64,000 nucleotides of DNA from contig NZ_JACSQP010000001.1 in the NCBI RefSeq assembly GCF_014836535.1, forward strand, positions 126,849-190,848, in the 5' to 3' direction. Position 1 is the first letter of the stretch; the number at the start of each line of letters is the position of its first letter. The position numbers and the translations under genes are program-made. The notes beneath the pieces were generated by a model. That model saw only the letters and a program-made list of their open reading frames with translations, had not been told where the DNA came from and did not search any database. This document shows, piece by piece, positions 36,636-44,395 of this stretch. Source of the DNA: Microbacterium pullorum. GTDB taxonomy: Bacteria > Actinomycetota > Actinomycetes > Actinomycetales > Microbacteriaceae.

Positions 36636-38387
36636 TTAGCGGCGGCGATCACGCACGTCGGCTGCAGCTGCAGCGTCGGCGTCGTCCCCGGCATCGGTTC
36701 GGGTGTCCGTGGGCGAGGTGGCTGCGGCATCCCCCACATGCCGGGTCGTGCCCACCGGGGCGACCGACTCCATGCCGACCGGCACCGACACCGTCGCCAG
36801 GTCGGCCTCGGCGGCGCGCATGCGCTCGGTCGTGGTCATGCGGTTCAGCGGCTTGTTGGGCAGGAACACGATCGCCACGAGACTGATCACGGCGAAGGGC
36901 ACCGCGATGAGGAACGAGCGCGAGATGCCGTTGGCGTAGATGTCCTCGAACACGACGCGCAGCGCCGCGGGCATGGCCGCGACCTGGGGGAGGGCGCCGG
37001 TCTGCAGCTGTGCGACCCAGGTCGGCGCCTCGTCGCCGAGACTCGCCAGTGCCGCCGTGATGTCGCCGGTGCGCTGGGCGACGAGGTCGGTCACGGTCGC
37101 GGCCAGGGCGGCGCCCATCACCGCGACGCCGGCGGTGCCGCCGAGGCTGCGGAAGAAGGTGACCCCCGAGCTCGCGACGCCGATCTGCTCGGGCTTGGCG
37201 GTGTTCTGCACCACGAGCACGAGGTTCTGCATCGTCATGCCGACGCCGGCGCCGAGGAGGAACATGTAGATCGAGACGAGCGTGAAGTCGGTGTCGTACT
37301 CGACCGTCGCGAGCATGGTGGCGCCGGCGATCAGCATCACCGCGCCCGTCACGAGGAACGCCTTCCATCGTCCGCTCCGGGTGATGAGCGCGCCGACCCC
37401 GATCGAGGCGATGAGCTGCCCGGCGATCATCGGGAGGGTCATGAGCCCGGCCTCGGTGGGGGTGGCCCCGCGGGCGAGCTGCATGTACTGGCTGAGGTAG
37501 ACCGCGGCGCCGAACATCGCGATGCCGGTGGCGATCGACGCGACGACGGCGAGGGTGAACGTGCGGTCGCGGAAGAGCGAGAGCGGCACCAGGGGCTCGG
37601 ACGAGCGCAGCTCCACGAGCACGAACAGGGCGGAGCCGATGAGTCCGCCGCCGACCATCAGCACCGTCTCGAGGCTCCACCAGGCGAACGTGTCGCCGGC
37701 GAGGGAGACCCAGATGAGCAGCAGCGAGACCGAGACCGCCAGCAGGACGATGCCGAGGTAGTCGATCTTCACCTTCTTGGCCGGGCGCGGCGGCACGTGG
37801 AGCGTGCGCTGCACGATGATGAGCGCGAGGACGGCGACCGGGAGGGCGACGAAGAAGTTCCAGCGCCAGCCCCAGACGTCGGCGATGACGCCGCCCAGCA
37901 GCGGGCCGCCCACGGTGGCGACGGCCATGACCGCGCCGAACAGACCCATGTACCTGCCGCGCTCTCGCGGGCTCAGGATGTCGGCCATGAGCACCTGGCT
38001 GAGGGCGGCGAGACCGCCGGCGCCGATGCCCTGCACCGCGCGGAAGGCGATCATCGTCTCGGTGTTCTGCGAGAAGCCGGCGGCCGCGGTGGCGACCACG
38101 AAGACCACGATCGCGAGCTGGAACAGCAGTTTGCGGTTGGTGAGGTCGGCGAGCTTGCCCCAGATCGGGGTGGAGATCGCCGTCGTCAGCAGCGTGGCCG
38201 TGACGACCCACGTGAACGCCGACTGGTTGCCGCCCAGGTCGTGGATGATGACCGGCAGCGACGTCGAGACGACGGTCGAGGCGAGCATCGACACGAACAT
38301 GCCGAGGAGCAGCCCGGAGAGGGCCTTGAGCACCTGGCCACGGGTCATCTTCTTCGGCGGGGTGGCGGGCATGTGCGGGGTCGGCAC
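36636..38387 (-). CDS. DHA2-type MFS multidrug exporter (14 helices)
   Basis: 583 residues with 14 hydrophobic segments, motif A GKLADLTNRK and motif C region GLFGAVMAVATVGGPLLGG. The Asp/Glu-poor C-terminal tail of about 60 residues is cytosolic. The GTG at 38387 is 8 nt from GAGGAG. The gene is first in an operon with marR, and its promoter is covered by three GTTGA-N6-TCAAC sites. Confidence 0.9.
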   Translation of the reverse strand: MPTPHMPATPPKKMTRGQVLKALSGLLLGMFVSMLASTVVSTSLPVIIHDLGGNQSAFTWVVTATLLTTAISTPIWGKLADLTNRKLLFQLAIVVFVVATAAAGFSQNTETMIAFRAVQGIGAGGLAALSQVLMADILSPRERGRYMGLFGAVMAVATVGGPLLGGVIADVWGWRWNFFVALPVAVLALIIVQRTLHVPPRPAKKVKIDYLGIVLLAVSVSLLLIWVSLAGDTFAWWSLETVLMVGGGLIGSALFVLVELRSSEPLVPLSLFRDRTFTLAVVASIATGIAMFGAAVYLSQYMQLARGATPTEAGLMTLPMIAGQLIASIGVGALITRSGRWKAFLVTGAVMLIAGATMLATVEYDTDFTLVSIYMFLLGAGVGMTMQNLVLVVQNTAKPEQIGVASSGVTFFRSLGGTAGVAVMGAALAATVTDLVAQRTGDITAALASLGDEAPTWVAQLQTGALPQVAAMPAALRVVFEDIYANGISRSFLIAVPFAVISLVAIVFLPNKPLNRMTTTERMRAAEADLATVSVPVGMESVAPVGTTRHVGDAAATSPTDTRTDAGDDADAAAAADVRDRRR

Positions 38388-38446
38388 GGGTGGGGCTCCT
38401 CGAGGGTCGTGGCGGGGCAACGGCGCGACGACACTGGCGAACGAAA

Positions 38447-38462
38447 GTTGACGCGAGTCAAC
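38447..38462. promoter_or_regulatory. MarR operator 1
   Basis: GTTGACGCGAGTCAAC, a 16-bp palindrome of form GTTGA-N6-TCAAC. Lies just downstream of the predicted transcription start. Confidence 0.7.
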
Positions 38463-38463
38463 G

Positions 38464-38479
38464 GTTGAGACTTGTCAAC
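38464..38479. promoter_or_regulatory. MarR operator 2
   Basis: GTTGAGACTTGTCAAC, same form as site 1, 17 bp centre-to-centre from it. It overlaps the -10 element. Confidence 0.72.
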
Positions 38480-38506
38480 AATAGGTCAATCGTTGATGAG
38501 CGTCAA
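38478..38506 (-). promoter_or_regulatory. Promoter of the MFS-marR operon
   Basis: On the minus strand TTGACG (38501-38506), 17 bp, then TATTGT (38478-38483), giving a leader of about 85 nt before the GTG. The -35 is within operator 3 and the -10 within operator 2, so bound repressor would exclude RNA polymerase. Confidence 0.7.
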
Positions 38507-38507
38507 C
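38492..38507. promoter_or_regulatory. MarR operator 3
   Basis: GTTGATGAGCGTCAAC, 28 bp centre-to-centre from operator 2, covering the -35 element. Confidence 0.7.
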
Positions 38508-38546
38508 CATGTTGTCGCGCGCGCCGGTGGGGCGAGTGCTCGCTCG

Positions 38547-38588
38547 GCGAGTAAGCCGCGGGCGGGGAGCGAGTAAGCCGCGGGCGGG
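38547..38588. repeat. 20-bp direct repeat beside the YqaJ gene
   Basis: GCGAGTAAGCCGCGGGCGGG occurs at 38547-38566 and 38569-38588, overlapping the YqaJ stop region. Probably a local duplication. Confidence 0.7.
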
Positions 38589-39245
38589 TCAGTCGGCGAG
38601 GGCGAGGGCGCGGAAGGGCTCGCGCGGGGCGACGGGAGATGCGGGTGGCGTGAGGAGGGTGCGGCGCTGCGTGCGGTGGTACAGCTCGTCGATGAGCGCG
38701 GTGGCGAGCTTCACGAGCTTGGCGATCTCGTCGTCGTCGCGGTCGACCCAGGCGCAGCGCGGCTCGTCGCCGATGGGCACGAAGTCGACGTGCTGCTCCC
38801 AGGTCACGAGCGTCCGCTCGGCGCCGAGCACGTGCTGCTGCCACCACACCTGCCGCATGTAGGTGCGGGGGATCGAGCGCCAGTGCTTGTTGGTGGTCTT
38901 GATCTCGGCGAGGATCACGCGCCCGTCGCCGTCGAGCCCGACGCCGTCGGGGGTCGCGAGGTGGCGCTTCTCGACGACGGCGTGGAAGAGCGCCGAGGAG
39001 GGTTGGATGCCATGGGTCGCGGCCACCCACGCCGCGATCTCCGGCTCGCGTCGGCGGCCGTGGTCGGTGTAGGCGTTGCCCGAGAACCCGGATCCGCCCA
39101 GCTTCGCGTCGGCGGCGCGCGCGATCGACTTCTCGGAGGTGAGTGCGGCGACGTCGGTCGCGGTGATCCCCCGCGAGCGCGCCCGCGTCCACGCCACCCG
39201 GTCGCGGGAGTCCGCGACGATCCTGGCAGCGAGTTCGGGTGTCAC
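38589..39245 (-). CDS. YqaJ-type (lambda exonuclease-like) nuclease
   Basis: 218 residues. Nuclease core: RGITATDVAALTSEKS, GRRREPEIAAW, then TPDGVGLDGDGR and ILAEIKTTNKHW, which give the D..ExK metal site, and QVWWQQHVL. Phage relatives degrade one strand for recombination. No single-strand annealing partner or other phage gene is near, so this is a lone chromosomal copy. The GTG start has TAGGGT (39253-39258) 7 nt upstream. Confidence 0.82.
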   Translation of the reverse strand: MTPELAARIVADSRDRVAWTRARSRGITATDVAALTSEKSIARAADAKLGGSGFSGNAYTDHGRRREPEIAAWVAATHGIQPSSALFHAVVEKRHLATPDGVGLDGDGRVILAEIKTTNKHWRSIPRTYMRQVWWQQHVLGAERTLVTWEQHVDFVPIGDEPRCAWVDRDDDEIAKLVKLATALIDELYHRTQRRTLLTPPASPVAPREPFRALALAD

Positions 39246-39561
39246 ATCATCGACCCTAACTCGCGGTCCCGACCGTCATTCACCCCGCCACGCGGTGCCA
39301 CGCCGGCCCCGCCTCCGGCGATTTGGCCGGCGGCGCGGGACGACCTACACTGGTGACAAGCCAAAGACCGTCGGTCATCGGTGTGCGCGCAAGCGCATGA
39401 CGATCGAAGCTCTGCACAGCAGGGGCCCACGCAGGTGTACAGATCGATTCTCCGGAATCCAGCTCCGTGCGCTTGCGCCGGAGCTTTTTTGTTGTCCAGG
39501 GGCCGGACCGAGGCCGGCGCCCCGCCACCGCGGAGCGCCTCGTACATACCAAGGAGTGACC
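39246..39561 (+). promoter_or_regulatory. L10 (rplJ) leader region
   Basis: 316 bp before rplJ. Promoter TTGGCC (39323-39328), 17 bp, TACACT (39346-39351), giving a leader of about 200 nt. It ends in an intrinsic terminator at 39461-39490. This layout matches ribosomal-protein leaders in which L10(L12) binding controls read-through; protein binding is inferred. Confidence 0.7.
39461..39490 (+). terminator. Intrinsic terminator/attenuator in the rplJ leader
   Basis: AGCTCCG (39461-39467) pairs with CGGAGCT (39479-39485), with inner GCGC-TT-GCGC and one bulged base. It is followed by six T (39485-39490), rare in this genome. It stands 71 nt before the rplJ ATG. Confidence 0.8.
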
Positions 39562-40050
39562 ATGGCGCAGAAGGATGCATCGGTCGCCGAGCTCACGAAG
39601 AACTTCGAGAACTCGAACGCCGTCCTGCTGACCGAGTACCGCGGTCTGACGGTTGCCCAGCTCAAGCAGCTGCGCAACAGCATCCGTCAGGACGCGCAGT
39701 ACGCCGTGGTGAAGAACACGCTGACCAAGATCGCCGCGAAGAACGCGGGGATCACGGCGCTGGACGCGGACCTCAACGGTCCGTCGGCTGTCGCGTTCGT
39801 GCACGGCGACTTCGTCGCCACCGCGAAGGCTCTGCGTGACTTCGCCAAGGCCAACCCGCTTCTCGTGATCAAGGGCGGCGTATTCGAGGGCAACGCCCTC
39901 ACCGCCGACGAGGTCAACAAGTACGCCTCGCTCGAGAGCCGTGAGGTTCTGCTTGCGAAGGCTGCGGGCATGATGAAGGCGACGATGGGCAAGGCTGCGG
40001 CCACCATCGACGCGCTTCGCGAAAAGCTGGAGACCGCTGAGGCCGCGTAA
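39562..40050 (+). CDS. rplJ: 50S ribosomal protein L10
   Basis: 162 residues. LTKNFENSNAVLLTEYRGL and TVAQLKQLRNSIR; NTLTKIAAKNAG; C-terminal helix that anchors L12 dimers. AAGGAG precedes the ATG. Cotranscribed with rplL. Confidence 0.97.
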   Translation: MAQKDASVAELTKNFENSNAVLLTEYRGLTVAQLKQLRNSIRQDAQYAVVKNTLTKIAAKNAGITALDADLNGPSAVAFVHGDFVATAKALRDFAKANPLLVIKGGVFEGNALTADEVNKYASLESREVLLAKAAGMMKATMGKAAATIDALREKLETAEAA

Positions 40051-40101
40051 GCGACCGGCGACTCTCTTTCTCACAAACCCCATCAATCTAGGAGATACAT
40101 C

Positions 40102-40482
40102 ATGGCGAAGCTCACCACCGAGGAGCTGCTGCAGCAGTTCGCTGACCTCACGCTCGTCGAGCTCAGCGAGTTCGTGAAGGCGTTCGAGGAGAAGTTCGAC
40201 GTCACCGCCGCCGCCCCCGTCGCCGTTGCCGGTGCCGCTGGTGGCGCCGCTGCCGAAGAGGTCGAGGAGAAGGACTCGTTCGACGTCATCCTCGAGGCTG
40301 CCGGCGACAAGAAGATCCAGGTCATCAAGACGGTCCGCGAGCTCACCTCGCTGGGCCTCGGCGAGGCCAAGGCCGTCGTCGACGGTGCTCCCAAGGCCGT
40401 CCTCGAGGGCGCCAACAAGGAGGCCGCCGAGAAGGCCAAGGCCGCTCTCGAAGAGGCCGGCGCGACGGTCACCCTCAAGTAA
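40102..40482 (+). CDS. rplL: 50S ribosomal protein L7/L12
   Basis: 126 residues: N-terminal dimerisation domain, Ala/Val/Gly hinge (residues about 34-52) and the C-terminal factor-binding domain ([20 protein letters not shown]). AGGAGA precedes the ATG. Confidence 0.98.
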   Translation: MAKLTTEELLQQFADLTLVELSEFVKAFEEKFDVTAAAPVAVAGAAGGAAAEEVEEKDSFDVILEAAGDKKIQVIKTVRELTSLGLGEAKAVVDGAPKAVLEGANKEAAEKAKAALEEAGATVTLK

Positions 40483-40497
40483 TCACGCTTGTGTGAT

Positions 40498-40533
40498 CGA
40501 AGGCCCCGGATGCCACGGCATCCGGGGCCTTCG
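40498..40533. terminator. Bidirectional terminator between rplL and lacI-type gene
   Basis: A perfect 17-bp stem (40498-40514 with 40517-40533) whose tip is an inverted GGATGCC/GGCATCC pair. It ends one base before the convergent regulator stop and so serves both genes. Confidence 0.88.
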
Positions 40534-41541
40534 TCATGTCCGGGCAGCCGCGGGCGGGGCGGTGGAGTTGCGCACGATGAGCCGGGCCTCCAGCCGGTGC
40601 TCGACGGGGGCAGCGGCCGCGGTGCCCAGCGTCGACACGAGCAGCTCGGCGGCGGCGATGCCCTGATCGCGCGGCTGCTGCGCGAGGGTCGTGAGCGAGA
40701 ACATCTCGGCGTACTCGTGGTTGTCGATCCCCACGACGCTGAGTCCCGCCGGCACCGGGATCGCCAGCTGGCGGGCGGCCACGATGGCCCCGATGGCGAC
40801 CTCGTCGCACACCGCCACGAGCGCGGTCGGGCGGCGCCGGGCGTCACTGAGTTCATCGACGGCCACGGCGTAGCCGCCGGGCAGCGACGTGGGCGACGCG
40901 ATGTGCCGGGGGAGATGCCCCGCTGCCGCCATCGCCCGGCGGTAGCCCTCGTACCTCGCGGCATCCACTCGCTGCCATGGCGTCTCCGTCCCCCCGCCCA
41001 CGAACGCGATATCGGTGTGCTGCAGGGCCAGCAGGTGCTCGGTCGCGCGCTGCGCGGCGTGCGTGTCATCGATCGTCACGATGCTGATGTCGGCGCTTGC
41101 GCCGACGACGCTCACGACGGGGCGTCCGATGCGCAGCAGCCGCTCCAGCTCGTGGTCGTCGGGGTCCAGCCCGACCGCGATGAGTCCGTCGAACCGCTTT
41201 CGCGCCAGGAAATCGTCGAAGATGCGGCGTCGGCCCTCGGTGCCGGGCCGTGCGTCGTAGAGGGTCAGGTCGAGGCCGTGCCGCAGCAGCGTCGCCTGGA
41301 TGCCCTCGAGCACCTCGGCGAAGAACCAGCGGTTCAGACGCGGCATGATCACCCCGACGTTGCGCGTGCGGCCGGTCGCCAGGCTCACCGCGCTCGTGGA
41401 AGGCACATAACCCAGTTCTGCCGCCGCTTCCTGCACCCGCTGACGGGTCTGGTCCGACACCTGGGTGCTGCCGGTGAGGGCGCGGCTGGCGGTGGCCTTC
41501 GAGACCCCCGCGCGACGCGCGACATCGGCGATTCCGCTCAT
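40534..41541 (-). CDS. LacI-family repressor of the adjacent sugar ABC importer
   Basis: 335 residues. HTH at residues 3-25 (GIADVARRAGVSKATASRAL), hinge LATGRTRNVGVIMP, then a periplasmic-binding-like sugar domain. ATG 41541 has AAGGAG 8 nt upstream. A perfect operator TGGAACCGGTTCCA lies upstream of its own start and a close variant before the transporter. Confidence 0.9.
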   Translation of the reverse strand: MSGIADVARRAGVSKATASRALTGSTQVSDQTRQRVQEAAAELGYVPSTSAVSLATGRTRNVGVIMPRLNRWFFAEVLEGIQATLLRHGLDLTLYDARPGTEGRRRIFDDFLARKRFDGLIAVGLDPDDHELERLLRIGRPVVSVVGASADISIVTIDDTHAAQRATEHLLALQHTDIAFVGGGTETPWQRVDAARYEGYRRAMAAAGHLPRHIASPTSLPGGYAVAVDELSDARRRPTALVAVCDEVAIGAIVAARQLAIPVPAGLSVVGIDNHEYAEMFSLTTLAQQPRDQGIAAAELLVSTLGTAAAAPVEHRLEARLIVRNSTAPPAAART

Positions 41542-41591
41542 CAGTGAACTCCTTCGGCGCACCGGCAGCTCGGTTGTCTCGTCCTCGAGCC

Positions 41592-41605
41592 TGGAACCGG
41601 TTCCA
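41592..41605. promoter_or_regulatory. LacI operator O1
   Basis: TGGAACCGGTTCCA, a perfect 14-bp palindrome with the central CG typical of LacI sites, 51 bp upstream of the regulator ATG. Autoregulation is likely. Confidence 0.7.
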
Positions 41606-41714
41606 TCGAATGATTCCATGAGTGAGGTGGTTTTGGCCAGTGTGGAAAAAACATGCCCCGATTGGGTGGGAGCGCGACCACGACGCCTGGTTATCGAGTT
41701 GTTATCTCCGGGAG

Positions 41715-41743
41715 TTGAGTCCGGTGCCCCGGTCCTCTAGCGT
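41715..41743 (+). promoter_or_regulatory. Promoter of the sugar ABC operon
   Basis: TTGAGT (41715-41720), 17 bp, TAGCGT (41738-41743). Expected start near 41750, at the left end of operator O2. Confidence 0.55.
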
Positions 41744-41749
41744 GGGGGG

Positions 41750-41763
41750 CGGAAGCGGTTCCA
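41750..41763. promoter_or_regulatory. LacI operator O2
   Basis: CGGAAGCGGTTCCA differs from O1 at two positions. It covers the predicted transcription start of the binding-protein gene, 78 bp before its ATG. Confidence 0.65.
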
Positions 41764-41840
41764 TTACCCGCACCACTTCCCGCACGATTTGTGTACGCGA
41801 CGAAGCGCCGTGCGCGACGTCGGCTCGATGAGGAGGACAG

Positions 41841-43172
41841 ATGAAGACCATCCCGCGCAGGACCCTTGCTGCCGGATCGTTCCTGGCGGTGGGCGCGCTC
41901 GCGCTCGTCGGCTGCACCGGCGGACCCGGTTCGGGCGGCGACGGCTCCGACAGCGGCGCTGCCGGCGACAACGTCGTGACCGTCTACGGCACCATCTCCG
42001 ACACCGAGGCCGAACTGCTCGAGCAGTCGTGGGCGGACTGGGAAGAAGAGAACGACATCGACATCCAGTACGAGGCGTCGAAAGAGTTCGAAGCACAGAT
42101 CGCCGTGCGTGCGCAGGGTGGCAACGCCCCCGACATCGCGATCTTCCCGCAGCCGGGCCTCATGGGGGACATGGCCGACCTCGGCTTCCTCCAGCCCGCA
42201 TCGCAGGAGGTGGCTGACAACGTCGCCGAGTACTGGAGCGAGGACTGGGCCAAGTACGGCACCTACGACGGCACCCTGTACGGCGCGCCGCTCATGGCCA
42301 GCGTCAAGGGCTGGGTCTGGTACTCGCCGTCGTTCTTCGCAGACAACGGCTACGAGGTTCCCACCGACTGGCAGGGCCTGCTCGACCTGACCGCCCAGAT
42401 CCAGGGTGACACCGGTTCCGCGCCGTGGTGCGTGGGCTTCGGTTCGGATGCCGCGACCGGCTGGCCGGGAACGGACTGGGTCGAGGATGTCGTGCTGCGT
42501 CAATCCGGCGCCGACGTCTACGACCAGTGGGTGACCAACGAGGTTCCCTTCACCGACCCGCAGATCGCCTCGGCGTTCGATGAGGTCGGCAAGATCCTCA
42601 AGAACCCGGAGTACGTCAACGCCGGCTTCGGCGGCACCGACACCATCGTGACGACGCCGTTCGGCGACCCGGCCTCGGCGCTGGTCTCCGGTGAGTGCGC
42701 CCTGCACCACCAGGCATCGTTCTTCGACGGCTTCATCACCGACGCCGGTGGCACGGTCGCCGAAGACGGCGACATCTGGGCCTTCCTGACGCCGGCCTTC
42801 GGCGACTCGTCGTCCGAGGGTGCCGTCGTCACCGGTGGTGGCGAGATCGTCGCCGCGTTCAGCGATGACGAGGCCACCCAGCAGGTGCAGGCGTACCTGT
42901 CCAGCCCGGAGTGGGCCAACTCGCGTGTCTCCCTCGGTGGCGTCATCAGCGCCAACAAGGGCCTGGATGCCGAGAACGCCTCGAGCGACATCCTGAAGGA
43001 AGCCATCGCGATCCTGCAGGATGAAGGCACCACGTTCCGCTTCGACGCCTCGGACCTCATGCCGTCGGGTGTCGGCACGAACACCTTCTTCAAGGGCATG
43101 AACGACTGGGTCAACGGCTCCGACACGGCCACCGTGCTCGAGCAGATCGAGTCGGGCTGGCCTTCGAGCTGA
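41841..43172 (+). CDS. Sugar ABC transporter solute-binding lipoprotein (AglE-like)
   Basis: 443 residues. Lipoprotein signal with LVGC, lipid Cys at C25, then a Gly/Ser-rich linker and a family-1 sugar-binding fold (VTVYGTISDTEAELLEQSW). The closest remembered relatives bind alpha-glucosides. AGGAGGACAG precedes the ATG. Strong hairpin after it. Confidence 0.88.
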   Translation: MKTIPRRTLAAGSFLAVGALALVGCTGGPGSGGDGSDSGAAGDNVVTVYGTISDTEAELLEQSWADWEEENDIDIQYEASKEFEAQIAVRAQGGNAPDIAIFPQPGLMGDMADLGFLQPASQEVADNVAEYWSEDWAKYGTYDGTLYGAPLMASVKGWVWYSPSFFADNGYEVPTDWQGLLDLTAQIQGDTGSAPWCVGFGSDAATGWPGTDWVEDVVLRQSGADVYDQWVTNEVPFTDPQIASAFDEVGKILKNPEYVNAGFGGTDTIVTTPFGDPASALVSGECALHHQASFFDGFITDAGGTVAEDGDIWAFLTPAFGDSSSEGAVVTGGGEIVAAFSDDEATQQVQAYLSSPEWANSRVSLGGVISANKGLDAENASSDILKEAIAILQDEGTTFRFDASDLMPSGVGTNTFFKGMNDWVNGSDTATVLEQIESGWPSS

Positions 43173-43185
43173 CGGTTCCACGCAT

Positions 43186-43224
43186 AGCGGGGCCCACCGC
43201 GAGCAGCGGTCGGCCCCGCTTTTC
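43186..43224 (+). terminator. Partial terminator between binding-protein and permease genes
   Basis: AGCGGGGCC (43186-43194) pairs with GGCCCCGCT (43212-43220), inner ACCGC/GCGGT, followed by TTTTC. It lies inside the operon, so it probably trims most transcripts after the binding-protein gene. Confidence 0.75.
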
Positions 43225-43261
43225 TCGACCCGGAGTCCGCTGACGCACTCGAAAGGATCCC

Positions 43262-44395
43262 ATGTCCGCCTTCTTCCAGTGGCTGAGCAACCTCGCGCCG
43301 CTGCTGCAGATCCCGATCATCATCGGCGTATTCATCGCCGTGGTGGGGCTCATCCTGTTCTTCGTGGAGATCGCCCCCCGCCGCGGGCGCATCTACACGT
43401 TCATCCGCCTGGCGGTCTGCGTCGGTGCTCCGGCGCTGCTGCTGCTGCTGTTGAACTCCTACACGGTGGCCATAATCGGCGCCGCGCTGCTGGGGCTGCT
43501 GCTGTTCTTCCTCGACATGCGGTCGAAGGAGGGCACCGGTTCGCTCTTCGTGCTCGTCGCCTTCTTGGCTCCGGCGATGCTGCTGGTGATCATCGGGCTC
43601 ATCATCCCGGCCATCCAGACCACCGGCCAGGCGTTCATGAACCGCAACAGCACCGAGTTCATCGGCCTCGACAACTTCATCTGGATCTTCACGCAACCCC
43701 AAGGCATCCGCGTCGTGCTCAACACGATCGTGTGGGTGGTCATCGCCCCGGTCGTCTCGACCGTCGCCGGCCTCGCCTATGCCTACTTCATCGACAAGAC
43801 CCGCGGTGAGAAGTACTACAAGATCCTCGTCTTCCTGCCGATGGCGATCTCGTTCGTGGGCGCATCGATCATCTGGCGCTTCGTCTACACCGCGCGTCCC
43901 GCCGGACAGGAGCAGATCGGTCTGCTCAACCAGGTGATCGTGTGGCTCGGCGGTCAGCCGGTGAACTTCCTCGCCGTGCAGCCGTGGAACACGCTGTTCC
44001 TGATCATCGTGCTCATCTGGGTGCAGACCGGTTTCGCGATGGTGATCCTCTCCGCCGCGATCAAGGGCGTTCCCACCGAGCAGATCGAAGCGGCAGAGCT
44101 GGACGGCACGAACGGCTGGCAGCGGTTCATCAACGTGATCGTCCCCGGCATCCGCGGATCCCTCATCGTGGTGCTCACGACGATCTCGATCGCCTCGCTG
44201 AAGGTGTTCGACATCGTCCGCACGATGACCGCCGGTGCCAACAACACCTCCGTCATCGCCAATGAGATGTACACGCAGCTGCGCAGCTTCGAAGCCGGCC
44301 GCTCGGCCGCCTTCGCCGTGGTGCTGTTCGTGCTGGTGCTGCCGCTGGTGGTCTACAACGCCCGGCAGCTCAAGAAGCAGAGGGAGATCCGATGA
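43262..44395 (+). CDS. Sugar ABC permease 1 (AglF-like)
   Basis: 377 residues. Three extra N-terminal helices precede the usual six-helix core, as in AglF/MalF. The EAA loop is IEAAELDGTNGWQRFINVIV. AAAGGATC precedes the ATG. Overlaps permease 2 by 4 nt. Confidence 0.9.
   Translation: MSAFFQWLSNLAPLLQIPIIIGVFIAVVGLILFFVEIAPRRGRIYTFIRLAVCVGAPALLLLLLNSYTVAIIGAALLGLLLFFLDMRSKEGTGSLFVLVAFLAPAMLLVIIGLIIPAIQTTGQAFMNRNSTEFIGLDNFIWIFTQPQGIRVVLNTIVWVVIAPVVSTVAGLAYAYFIDKTRGEKYYKILVFLPMAISFVGASIIWRFVYTARPAGQEQIGLLNQVIVWLGGQPVNFLAVQPWNTLFLIIVLIWVQTGFAMVILSAAIKGVPTEQIEAAELDGTNGWQRFINVIVPGIRGSLIVVLTTISIASLKVFDIVRTMTAGANNTSVIANEMYTQLRSFEAGRSAAFAVVLFVLVLPLVVYNARQLKKQREIR

Noticed and set aside
36498-38468. 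Plus-strand frame of 656 codons opposite the MFS exporter
   Set aside because: Composition (Glu/His/Arg/Gly repeats) is that of antisense membrane-protein DNA; no start signal and no domain.
38589-39245. Prophage remnant signalled by the YqaJ nuclease
   Set aside because: No other phage gene, att site or composition shift; the gene has a host-type leaderless promoter and sits beside the L10 operon.
39246-39561. A small gene in the rplJ leader
   Set aside because: Short frames exist on both strands but lack start signals; the region is better explained as a regulated leader RNA.
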